Shown one piece after another: positions 20,895 to 30,859 of a DNA stretch of 32,047 nucleotides (positions are counted from its first letter, which is position 1; every line of letters starts with the position of its first letter). The notes beneath the pieces are model-generated. The model was not told the DNA's origin and did not search any database. It saw only the letters and a list, made by a program, of their open reading frames with translations. The stretch is from positions 1,860,048 to 1,892,094 of the forward strand of contig NW_003144786.1 of NCBI RefSeq assembly GCF_000003605.2. The letters run 5' to 3'. Source of the stretch: Saccoglossus kowalevskii (Eukaryota; Hemichordata; Enteropneusta; Harrimaniidae). Made by a program: the position numbers and the translations under genes.

Positions 20895-21140
20895 ATGCCG
20901 GAAACAAAACACTGCTGCTATGGACCGTGTCGTAGCGACTCTTGATATGAGAATAGACCATATATGAAGGATGTTACTTGAGTCCATTTTGTCAAATCAC
21001 TTGCACGATTTGGAGAAATGCCGGCGGTGGGTTCGGGCATGTGGCCGATTTCACAGTTGATATTGTGAAAAAAAGATACCTACATTTGCAGCAAACATTT
21101 CATCAACAATGCAGTAAATAATGTTGAACCCCAGATCTGA
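20895..21140 (+). pseudogene. THAP-type zinc-finger domain, broken
   Basis: THAP domains are C2CH zinc-binding DNA-recognition modules shared by host regulators and P-element-like transposases. An ATG at 20895 begins MPETKHCCYGPCRSDS, giving the first Cys pair. A later frame has KCRRWVRACGRF (about 21019-21054), where the conserved tryptophan region sits. After another shift comes TYICSKHFINN (about 21080-21112), the C-x-x-H pair of the domain. Breaks: TGA immediately after SDS, a TGA after KDVT, and frameshifts near 21000 and 21055-21080. The position of the ATG at the domain start is typical, because THAP domains are usually N-terminal. Confidence 0.7.
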
Positions 21141-21670
21141 TTCCTGCACTTTTATCTCCTGAACAGGCTTGTTGAAAGCTCTAGTTGCTCAAATGTATCC
21201 ATTCCTTGTCCGTGTACAAAACAATACACGTCAGAGCAGGTACTGGAATAGCTATATAGGCTATACTGCACAGGCAACAAGGGCTGAGACTCGCAACAAA
21301 ACTATAGAGTTAAAAGTTCTGTCACCTCAACTTCAGTTTTAGACTTAGATTATTTGTGAAGCTCAGCCCTGGGCTTTTTCTAAAAAAAAGATCCACTGCA
21401 CAGGTACCTGGATTTCAAGGAAATCATGGATAGGTATTATTATACCCATGGATCATCTGCAACGTGAAATGAAGAGAGAAAAATCGTTTTTTTTTATTTA
21501 TAAATATATTTTCATTTATTTCATTTCAATTATTTCTCAAATATTTAACATTCGTGCAAAATGATCCTCCATTGATCACCCACACCTTGAACACTGGGAA
21601 TAATGTTGAATATCACTATCACTGCTTATGCCATTATCTTCATTCAAGACATGCAAATTTTGCTTTACAG

Positions 21671-21834
21671 GTAGAGCAATTAAGCAGAAAACGCGATGTT
21701 CCAACACCAGGGCTGCACCTGTAATCAAGAAAGACAGAATTCAAGCTGCAGAAGGATTGCTGTTATTGTTAGACGGTGAACCAGACATTACTATTCCCAT
21801 GCCATTATTTGAGGAAATTGCCATTCAGACCTGA
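21671..21834 (+). CDS. candidate terminal exon, possibly of the THAP-type gene
   Basis: A good acceptor (TTTTGCTTTACAG) ends at 21670. The exon reads RAIKQKTRCSNTRAAPVIKK, then DRIQAAEGLLLLLDGEP, and ends after EEIAIQT at TGA 21832-21834. The basic first half followed by a hydrophobic and acidic end suits a linker plus short tail. It lies 530 bp downstream of the THAP relic in the same orientation, so it may be its second exon; the sequence does not prove it. I do not recognise it as a named domain. Confidence 0.35.
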
Positions 21835-22318
21835 AATTATAGCAGTTATGATTGATCAAGGCATAAATGCGAAAAATAAACCCACTTGCTGCAGAAATAC
21901 AAACATGAATTTTGTATACTGTGTCATTTCTCATGGATGGTAGCACTCCAGCTTTCAGAAAGTAGCAATATCAAAAGAGTCATAGCCACCCGCTTCTGCA
22001 AAGTCTTTAACCCTGAAAAAATACATGAAGGAAATACTAAAAAAGGGGACTGAATATGATGGGTGACTTTTTGGCCTGGAGGTGCATCCCACAAACAAAA
22101 AATAGGTAGGTATGCCTGAAAGTGAAACAATGTGATCTTGACTGTTGTGCCGGTATTTGTCAAAATCGGAAATAATTTTATGCAGTTTGACCCCTGGAAT
22201 TGTTAGTTTTGTCGTTGAGACTATCGATAATATATTGAGAATATTTGCAATCAATAATTTATCATATCTTTACATAGTACATCGATTATATCGTTTTACT
22301 GTTCCATTTATTCATGAT

Positions 22319-22686
22319 GTGAGAGTGATTGCCGTTTGACCAATCAGGACTCTTCGCGGGCTTTTACTCTCAATAGGGGACCCCCCTATTCAAAAAAGGT
22401 AGAATTCGCTAGTTGTGTTATTGTTTACCAGTGAGCCATCTGCTGTAAGTTTTGTTGTGGAACTTTGCATTGTAAACCTACATAGTTTTGTACTTGCTAC
22501 TGGACATTGTGTTCCTTCAAGAATTCTGAGATAATAAAGTGTTCGAGTTTAGTGCTACTGTCAACCCGCGATCTGTCCATTGCGGCAGTACTCCAGGTGA
22601 AACCCAAGTTAAATATTTTGAACCTAGCGTGGGGACCAAGTTTAACCCAGATACTTATTATTCAGTATCAAATTGTCCCCCCAACA
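22319..22686 (+). repeat. 5' LTR of the BEL/Pao element
   Basis: The segment runs from TGTGAGAGTG to CCCAACA, 368 bp, bounded by TG and CA. It contains a CCAAT box (22340-22344), a perfect 8-bp hairpin AATAGGGG/CCCCTATT (22372-22390), and an AATAAA polyadenylation signal near 22534. The TG start is inferred from style because no second LTR is available for comparison. Confidence 0.7.
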
Positions 22687-22689
22687 TTT

Positions 22690-22705
22690 TGGTGCCGAGA
22701 CCAGG
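22690..22705 (+). other. BEL/Pao primer-binding site
   Basis: TGGTGCCGAGACCAGG lies three bases after the LTR end. It starts with TGG, complementary to a tRNA CCA end, and the GGTGCCGAGACC form is common in BEL-type elements. Confidence 0.8.
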
Positions 22706-22742
22706 ATATTTAACATCTACTTATTGTTTTTCGCTGATCACC

Positions 22743-23990
22743 ATGACTGACAATACCGAAATTGTCTTGCTCAGCAATGACCCACGTGATAAATAGAATT
22801 TCGACTGCTATCGACAAGCCAAGGTTGCCGAAAAGGAGAAAATACTTCAATCAATCACAACTACAATCGAGTTTGCAGATCTCCGCTACAATCAACTGAT
22901 CGCCGATCACAAACAAGTCGCTCGCTACATCGACGACCCCGATGATCAAGACCTCATCGACGCTGAGGATCTTGAAATAAAACACGCAGAGAAACTAGCC
23001 AAATTTCGCCGATATGTCGGTAAGTCTACAAAAGAGACTGTTCAAATCCCACTACTTCGACATCATTGAATTCTCATCGATCTGTGTATCTACCCAAACT
23101 CGAGATTTCTCATTTCTCCGGCAATCCACTGGAATGGTATAGTTTCCATGATGTTTTTAAAGCGTCTATACACGACGACCAGCAACTATCACCGGTACAG
23201 AAATTTACCTATTTACGCTCACTGTTGGAGGGAGAAGCCCTACAAACTATCGAAGGACTCCAACTGACTGACAATAATTATGCAATTGCCTATAAACTGT
23301 TACAAGAGCGTTATAGAAAAACACAAGATATTATAGCCGCGCAGATGAAATCATTGTGGGAGTTACCTGCACCTGCCAACGACCCGATGAGTCTACGCCA
23401 TTTTTATAACTTGAAGCCAGAGTACGTAGCCTATGAGCACTAGGCAAAAACGAGTAAACCTATGGTGCTTTGCTTTTCCCGATAATACTAGAAAAATTAC
23501 CAGTTGAGCTCCAAAGATAACTCGCTCGCACTCGACCTGATACTGCATGGGAATTACCTGAGCTCCGAGAAGCCATGCTAACTGAAATCAACATACTTTC
23601 CGTAGGATCTGTTAATGAGGTAAATCCACCGACAATATCTGCTTTTTATTCAACTGCACAACAACATAATTCAAGGAACTACAATAAACATTCAAATAAT
23701 ATTAGATGGGAACGTGTTCAACGCTCATGTGTTTATTGTCATGGAGGTCATAGTTCAAATAATTGCAACAAAGTAACAAACGTCTAGACAAGACTAGACA
23801 TTGTAAAAAAGATAAAGTGTTTTAACTACCTAGGAACTCGTAATGTTGATGCCTGCAGATCCAGATTCAAATGTAGACACTGTCAGAAAAGACATCATAC
23901 TTCACTTCATTACCCATGGAGCGGTGAATCAAATCATGACCTAGCTGTGTCAAATCAGTCTAATTTGACAGAAAATGGTATACACTAAGG
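22743..23990 (+). pseudogene. BEL/Pao gag region, broken
   Basis: Gag is the structural, RNA-packaging protein. An ATG at 22743 begins MTDNTEIVLL; an in-frame TAG stands at 22794-22796. The frame then continues through a charged helical segment (22800-23065). The conserved BEL gag core is at 23066-23443 (LPKLEISHFSGNPLEWYSF, then LSPVQKFTYLRSLLEGEAL). Further pieces carry LPVEL and the LREAMLTEI region (about 23500-23600). Two zinc-binding motifs follow: CVYCHGGHSSNNC (about 23729-23767), and a second Cys/His cluster ending CRHCQKRHHTSLH (about 23875-23915). Stops and shifts separate the pieces. Confidence 0.88.
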
Positions 23991-24059
23991 TTCCAATCAG
24001 GCTCCAAATTCTACTGTTAGAGTTAATTTCAGCAACTCTAATACACTATTCAGTCCATC

Positions 24060-24529
24060 CAAAACAAACCCGTCCCGAGGAGGTTATACCCCGGGTGTCT
24101 GTCATCTGACCAAGAGATGACTCGTGTTTTCCTTAAGACTGCCAAAATACCTGTTTCACAGAATCAAGACAAGGTACAGATGACTATGGTATTATTTGAT
24201 GAGGGAGCCAACCAATCATTTATCACAGAAAGTTTCGCACACCACATCAATGCCAAACCATACAAAAATGAGTTATTAAACATGACCTGCGGTAATAGAC
24301 ACAGTGGGTGCGATCAATCCCAAGGAGTAAGGTACAACTTCACACCCTGAAAGGAGGGACCCATACTATCGATGTTTTGCAAATTGAGGAAATATCTCGT
24401 GACATGGACAATAACGTCATCCCAGAGTTGAGAGAATTACTGCATCTACGTCATCTAAAATTGTCACACCCTGTTTCTACGGACAAAACCATGAGTATGG
24501 ATATTTTGATTGGAGCTGACAATTATTGA
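24060..24529 (+). pseudogene. BEL/Pao aspartic protease region, altered active site
   Basis: The protease releases the mature proteins from the polyprotein. The block TMVLFDEGANQSFITESF (about 24184-24237) corresponds to the aspartic protease active-site loop. It reads D-E-G where the catalytic triplet is normally D-S/T-G. A frameshift near 24300 separates it from the second half, which ends MDILIGADNY (about 24498-24529), the conserved end of the domain in BEL elements. Confidence 0.8.
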
Positions 24530-26166
24530 CGTTTTGTCAGAGAACCAATCATTCGTCCAAGACACAATCAAACTACACCTGTAGCTGTCAACTTACCTTT
24601 TGGTTATCTGCTGTCTGGACCAATGTTAACAAACAATGCTGCGAAGAGATACAATGTACATCATTTTGTCGCTTCATTACCCTGGAAGTTGGGACATCCT
24701 TCGCTAACGACAAATTTCGATTTAGCTACACGCCGTACACGTCACATGATCCGAAAGCTGCCCAGTGGCCTACTTTGTATTTACGGTAATATCATTGATG
24801 ACCAACTGAACAATAAATACAAAGAACGCATTCCAGATGATAATAATACCATCGGACATTACTTACCGCATCAAGGAATTAAGAGAGACAACCCCCCACA
24901 ACACTGATATGGATTGTGTATGATTGTAGTGCTAAAGATCAATATGGAAACCCTAGCCTTAATGACTGTCTGGATACAGGCCCACCATTACTCAATGACC
25001 TAACGTCAATATTGCTGAGATTCCGGACCAACCCAATAGCGCTACAGATTCGCTTAGAGCCGAAGGATAAAGATTTTACTAAGTTCTTGTGGTTATCTGA
25101 TTGTGATGACCGTAACAGTGAATTTGTTACATACCGCTTCACCAGCGTTCTATTCAGAGCCACGTGTAGTCCATTCATCCTTGACACTGCTGTAAAGGCC
25201 GTAACCGATGATAACATAAATATCCCTTCCGCTAGAGATCTACAAACAAATATTTATGTGGACGATGTCATAACAGGATGTGACACAGTCGGGCAATCTA
25301 AACAATATTACCGTGAAGCCAACAGACTTCTTGCTACAAAGAATTTCAACTTGCGTTCATGGACATCCAACGATTCAGACATCTGTGATCTTGCTGAGTT
25401 GAACAATAAGCATAAAAATAAACAGCAAGTTGGAGTACTAGGCATCTTGTGGAATACCGTGAGTGATACGTTATTATATAATGACACCGGTGACCCGCCT
25501 GAAAGTGAGCTGTTAACTAAACAAGACATTGTAAGTTTTGCCCAGAAACTGTATGATCTTCTTGGACTATTGTCTCCAATCCATATTAATGCCAAGCTCA
25601 TGATTCAACGTCTATGGAAACTTCGTCTGCAATGGGATGTACCTGTTCCTGACGACCTAAATAGTGATTGGAAGAATGTGTGTGATAATATACTCGCTGC
25701 TAGAGATGTTACTATGAATAGACTCTATTTTCAGAATATTCCGACGCGTAGTGACGTCGAAATACACGCGTTTGCTGATGCATCACCTAAAGCTGATGGT
25801 GCTACAATCTGTCTGACAGTTGCTGGTCAATCTGCACTCGCCATGGCGAAATCACGTGTTGCGCCTGTCAGCCAGTCTACATTAACGCTACCACCCCTGG
25901 AACTGGCCGCCGTAATCGCCACTCGTCTGAGAAAATTTGCATTATCGTCGAAATATAACATAACGGGACATACTCTCTGGTCAGAAAGTCAAATCATACT
26001 GCATTGGATAAATAACCGAGGTAAGCAACCTGTATTCGTCTCAAATCGAGTGAAAGAAATAAACAATTTCAAACAAACACACAAATATGTGCCTTCAGCT
26101 TCCAATCCTGCAGACCTATTAACGTGGGGAATCTCTACAGCTGAACTTAGGCCCTTCCCACCATAG
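24530..26166 (+). pseudogene. BEL/Pao reverse transcriptase and RNase H, broken
   Basis: RT copies the element RNA and RNase H removes it. The pieces before 24910 are split over three frames (GYLLSGPML near 24600-24630). A 416-codon open frame covers 24916-26163. VYDCSAKDQYGNPSLNDCL is the start of the palm. The segment RFRTNPIALQIRLEPKDKDF appears to lack the motif A block that normally carries the first catalytic aspartate between these two phrases, an in-frame deletion. YVDD (25255-25266) is intact. In RNase H, AFADAS (25768-25785) and LPPLELAAV are present. The next acidic residue is E in LWSES, where D is usual, and NPADLLTWG has W where the family has R. Confidence 0.9.
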
Positions 26167-28096
26167 TTGGGAGTTAATTTCTGGATGACTCGCCAAGACT
26201 GGCCAACATGCGATCTATTTGACCCTATCATCAATCATATATCTGTGACACAGTCACCTGACCAAATAACAAATTCGCGTATCACTGTTAATGATGCTTC
26301 AACTCATCTCAATGAAGATGCTACAGAAAGAACCAACTACTCTTCGACTAATGACGTCATCCGTGTAAATGACCTTTCGGTACCCACCACCATGGATACA
26401 AATCAGCTCTCTTTGGTTCAAGATACAGAAAACCTTTCAGATGAACCCATTCGCACAATTTCATTCGCAGAAACTGACCTCCTTAATACATGTAAAGGTT
26501 TATCGGAAATAAACTCTTTTTGAGCTACAAACAACTGTTGCGAACTACCTCTTTTGTTCTACACTTCGTGAATCACCTAAGAAATAAACCTGTGCCTGAA
26601 ACCATGACAATTACTGCTTCAGAAATAAATAATTCTGAACTTCTGTGGATCAAGAATGTACAAAGAGAATGCTACCCGGAATACTATGCTCTGTTGCAAC
26701 GTTCCCAACGAAAATACGGACTATTGACCCGGCAATTAAAGGTATTTATCGAGAGTGAGGGCATACTTCGCTGTGGAGGGCGACTCTACAATGCACCTCT
26801 TGAGTATGATGCCAAGTTTCCAATATTGCTACCACATGAACATAAATTGTCATCGCTGATAATACGTGAAATTCATCAGAAACACCACCATGTCGGTACA
26901 CAACAGACAGTCACATTGATTCGTCAACACTTTTGAATAACCAATATTCGTCGCATCATAAAAGCTGTGTTGTAACATCTGTAAACGAGTCGATGGAAAG
27001 TCGTATACATTATCTGTAGCTGCGCCATTTACCCTACAATCGAGTAAACTCAACTCGTCCTTTCCAGACATGCGGTGTTGATTTAACGGGACATTTATTA
27101 GTCAAAAATATAAACAACACCATTGTAAAAGCCTACGTTTGTTCATTCACCTGTGCTGCATCACGGGCCATTCATTTGGAATTGTTACCAGACTTGACCG
27201 GCAAGTCTTTTATGTTAGCCCTTCGTTGTTTTGTTTCTTGACGTTCCTTACCTGCACAGCTGATGTCCGATAATGCGACTAACTTTCTATCTGCCTCCAA
27301 AGAACTGAATGAAATTATGCACGATTCAGAAGTACACAAATACCTTGCGGAGAACCGTATAGAGTGGATCCACATACCTGCAAGAAGCCCACATTATGGC
27401 GGTTGGTGGGAGAGACTCATAGGCTTGACAACAAATGCTATCAAGAAGACATTGGGTCGGTCTTGTGTCACATAAGAGGAACTACAGGCACTCATCGTAG
27501 AGGTTGAAGCCACACTGAATGACCACCCCTCACATTTGTCTCAGCTGAGGTCAATGACCCGATGCCATTGACACCATCAAATTTTATCAATGGACGAATA
27601 ATTACTTCACTGCCATACACCACAGTAATGCCTACGAGTGGAATCACAAATGTTGACCACTATTCTTTGAACTTGCGTTATAAACGTTTAATTGAATTCA
27701 ATAAGGCCTTTTGGAGGTGCTGGTCCAGGGATTATCTTACATCTTACTAAATGCAATACAATTAAAACGGGAGATGTTGTACTTGTTCACAATGATGTCA
27801 CAAAACGCATTCGCTGGCCCCTAGGAAGGGTCGTGAAATTTATCACCGGTCATGATGGTATTGTTCATGCGGCAGAACTACGCATCAAGAACAGATTCAC
27901 TACACGCGCCATAACAACGTTATATCCCCTAGAAACAAATGTGACTGATGAGGTCAGAGACACTCCTGTTACAACTGCGGACAATACTCCTATCGAAGTG
28001 GAATCTATTTCTCCAGAAGCGGGGGAGACCCCAAGAATAAAATCCTCACTCTGTTTAGCATATTCAATTGTGATAGTGCAAATGAAAGTGAAATAA
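26167..28096 (+). pseudogene. BEL/Pao integrase, broken but with all three acidic residues
   Basis: Integrase inserts the DNA copy into the host genome. The zinc-binding HHCC part is seen as HKLSSLI and HQKHHHVG (about 26840-26900), then CNICK (about 26974-26988). The catalytic core shows CGVDLTG (27071-27091), SDNATNF (27266-27286) and GGWWERL (27398-27418), so the D, D and E are kept. The C-terminal part (27760-27930) shows IKTGDVVLVHND, WPLGRVVKFITGHDG and ITTLYPLE, typical of the clade. Breaks: TGA at 26934-26936, TGA at 27239-27241, TAA after SCVT, and shifts near 27060, 27530 and 27720. An insertion-like Thr/Asn/Asp-rich linker lies at 26240-26510. Confidence 0.9.
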
Positions 28097-28290
28097 TTAA
28101 AAGATTGCCAATTACTTCTGAAGCCTAATAATTGTGTTATTGGTATAGTTTGTGAAGAAGTTGATGAAGAAAAAGAACATGCTGTTTTAGTCGATGAAGG
28201 CATCACCGTGCTGGTGATGCAGATATATTTTCTGATACAGATACGGATTATAAAGTTTCTCAAAAAGATGACATTCTTCTTTTGTGATTG
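28097..28290 (+). other. acidic coding-like remnant beyond the BEL break
   Basis: After the last recognisable BEL sequence, short plus-strand frames read FNCDSANESEIIKRLPI (28036-28120), then CEEVDEEKEHAVLVDEG (28150-28200), then AGDADIFSDTDTDYKVSQKD (about 28208-28268). The strongly acidic residue use is unlike the BEL protein. It could be a remnant of another ORF into which the BEL element was inserted or recombined. No family recognised; no splice sites seen. Confidence 0.25.
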
Positions 28291-28489
28291 GCAAAAAACT
28301 TTTCTATAAAACTGTTAAACCACGTGCTTCACTGTTGAAGCATTAAGATCTGTGCTATGAATCACTTTTTAGTTTCTCTATCCAATCTCACTTAGATTAA
28401 TTGGGGAATGAGATATTTTTTCGCTCATGACAGAGTGGAGCTGTTTAGATTGTCTGTCGTCGTCTGTCCATCTATCTCTCCTTCCATCA

Positions 28490-29055
28490 ATAATTGTATT
28501 TTTGATTTCTTCAAAACTGGTAACCTGTATGTATTGGCAAATAGGTAAATCTATCAGATTTGTTCATTTCATACCAGTATCTTCAAATCTCTATTTTTAG
28601 CAAATTTTTCATCAAAAATGCTAGTTTTGACGACTTCATCAACATCAGTAGCTGGAATGCTTTGATACTTGCTATGTACCTACCTTGGACCTTTATCAAA
28701 TTTGTTCATTTAATTTCATGAACATATATTAAATTTTCTATTTTTAGCAAATATTTGTTATTTTTAGTCAAAAATATTATTTTTTACTTCTTCTTCCAAA
28801 CTGATATCTTGATTTTTTTATTATTTTCTATGTAGCTACCTTGGGTATACTTGTGTCAGATTTATTAACATGATCATATCTCGAGTTTTCTATTTTTATC
28901 AAATATTTTTGTCATTTTTGGCCAAAATGCCGTTTTCGATTTCTTCTTCAAAACTGGTAGCCAGAATGCTTTGATAAGTAAAATGTAGTCTATTCATTTC
29001 TAATCTTAAATTCTATATTTTTGGGATTATTTTTTCTCGTTTTTGGTCAAAAGTT
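28490..29055. repeat. degenerate tandem repeat, period about 150 bp
   Basis: Four diverged units share landmarks in fixed order: CTTCTTC-AAACTG, then GCTTTGAT, then CTATGTA-CTACCTTGG, then TTCTATTTTTAGCAAAT, then TTTTTGGTCAAAA. Units start near 28495, 28620, 28775 and 28925. It is strongly AT-rich with no coding capacity. Confidence 0.65.
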
Positions 29056-29160
29056 ATTTATACTTTGCATAGACATGCATTAAATTCGTTCATTCGCTTT
29101 ATCTACCGTTAAATTCCTATTATTAACCACGGTTTGTATTATGATGTTGCAACATCAAAA

Positions 29161-29320
29161 TTAAAGCGGGAGGGTCGTCACCTGCGCACGCCCGCAAATT
29201 GAGTCCCAAGCGACGATAACACACTAAAAACGCAAAGGCTCGTGGGTAGACGCTTGTTTGTAAACTATGACATGCTATGGCTATCTGACGCATGCGTAGG
29301 TGACGACTCCCGCGCTTTAA
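29161..29320. mobile_element. short palindromic-ended MITE
   Basis: The ends are inverted repeats of about 30 bp: left TTAAAGCGGGAGGGTCGTCA then CCTGCGCACG; right, read inward, TTAAAGCGCGGGAGTCGTCA then CCTACGCATG. Each end starts TTAA, so a TTAA target duplication is possible. The 100-bp interior is non-coding. It is GC-richer than the flanks. Confidence 0.75.
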
Positions 29321-30116
29321 TTGAAATTCATCAAAGTCAGGGTGTGGTTTGTAATAGGTACATTTGTCAGGTGAAATTTGAAAAAAAAGAAATAAACATA
29401 TGTTAAAAAAGGCCTATATTACATATTTGTGGTTTGAACTTTGTAAAGAAACAAAATAAATATTTTATGAAAAGAAACCTCAAAGATATTTTGGAATCGT
29501 TTTTCCTTTGAGCTAACAATTTCTCAGTCACAGCCTCTGGCAGCCATTAAATGCTCTTTTCTTATTAAGATAGGTAGTCCTTTTTACTTGTACCATAAGA
29601 ATAAGACCGAACAAGTCACCCTTTACGAGTATCAAATTAAAGATGGATGCCGAATGTTGCGTTGAATGGACTCGAGGTAAACGTTAGAAAGTATAGTTGC
29701 GGCTTTTAATGAGAATATTTTTAGTTTTTTCAATTATGGTCAGGAACAATTGTAGTTTACGCGCCCAACTAGGGGTGCGGTTAGTAATAGTCAGTAGGGA
29801 AAGTGTAATAATCGTAATTCCCCATAGTTGTGTTATGAAATTTATCCATCTTCATTAGCTTTAACATTCTGATGTGTATTTTGACTTGGTTTATAGTTTA
29901 CTCACAGTGCAATTGAACAAGGTTTTGGTATTTGACAAACTTTGTTGACTAGTTATTCATTCAGGGCAAAGTTGTCGTATATCTCAGTTATTTAATCGTT
30001 GGCATCTAACTTAAGAGAAACAAACTGTATTCAGTCATACCAACAATAATATATACATTTATAAATAAAAACATATTTCCATACAAATAGCGTTTTTTAT
30101 TCCTTTGTGCAAAGTT
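29321..30116. other. no gene seen
   Basis: AT-rich. A small ATG-containing open stretch at 29643-29676 (MDAECCVEWTR) ends at a GAG/GTAAAC donor-like site, but it has no downstream partner in the window, so no gene is called. Confidence 0.4.
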
Positions 30117-30165
30117 ACATACATGCATGCTTACATACATACAGACAGGGTATGTATGTACGTAT
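30117..30165. repeat. ACAT/ATGT-rich inverted repeat
   Basis: ACATACATACAGACAGGGTA followed by TGTATGT forms a stem of about 8-9 bp with a short loop, embedded in further ACATGCATG units. It is a microsatellite-derived hairpin. Confidence 0.55.
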
Positions 30166-30617
30166 GGTGAATCAAGGAGTTATAAGATGAGAGTATATAA
30201 TTTGTGTGATATGCAACGAAGATTTCACAAGAATTGTGGAACATTCATGTCAACTGCAAACTGATTACGTGATTGTATGGCAATCACCTGGTTCTAGAAA
30301 TACTTAAAAAGTTGGTTAGTGTTTGTCTCATCTTGTTTTAGTGTAATTTTACAAGTGTATTGTTTGAATTGTATTTTTGAATAAGGCGTCAATTTTGTTT
30401 CTTTTTTTTATGTGCAATCAAATCGTTCCAAGCATCCACTAATTCTGTGATGCGATTAACCAGAAAAGCTTTTGATTGACAAGCATGCAAAATAGGATAT
30501 TCATTTCATCATAAGATGCAGTTGTAACACACTCTCTATTCTGAGAAATATACTTGATTCAACGTGATGGACTGTATATTGCAGTGATTGAAGACAGATT
30601 TGACTACTCAACTATTA
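30166..30617. other. no gene seen
   Basis: AT-rich spacer without open frames of note or recognisable repeats. Confidence 0.4.
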
Positions 30618-30643
30618 CATGTATGTATGTATGTATGTATGTA
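30618..30643. repeat. ATGT microsatellite
   Basis: Six or so tandem ATGT units. Confidence 0.9.
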
Positions 30644-30859
30644 AATGAGGCATACACACACCGATCTGAGCTCCTGCTATCAACCAAGTTTTCACCTTCA
30701 AAATAGTTGCGTGAGTTTTTCTTTCGTTTTCAACCTTTATATAAGTGTTTGCTGGCTTGGTTCTATTCAATTTTAGTTTGTTTTGGCAAAAATCGGCCCG
30801 TTTTTTGGATCGTTTTGTATTCTGTTCTCTTTGTTTTGGTAGTGTAGCCAAGATTGCCT

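Larger units (their letters stand above)
22319..28096 (+). mobile_element. BEL/Pao LTR retrotransposon, 3' LTR missing
   Basis: The order LTR, primer-binding site, gag, protease, RT, RNase H, integrase, together with the sequence style of each part, is diagnostic of BEL/Pao. The internal region is about 5.4 kb, normal for the clade. No copy of the 5' LTR is found after the integrase: the sequence beyond about 28050 is unrelated, so the 3' end is lost or was replaced. Many stops and frameshifts make it long dead. Confidence 0.93.

Noticed and set aside
20640-20987. 115-codon minus-strand frame
   Set aside because: It overlaps the THAP start on the other strand, and its own residues show no motif.
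27865-28263. 132-codon minus-strand frame at the BEL 3' end
   Set aside because: It is antisense to the recognisable BEL integrase C-terminus over half its length.
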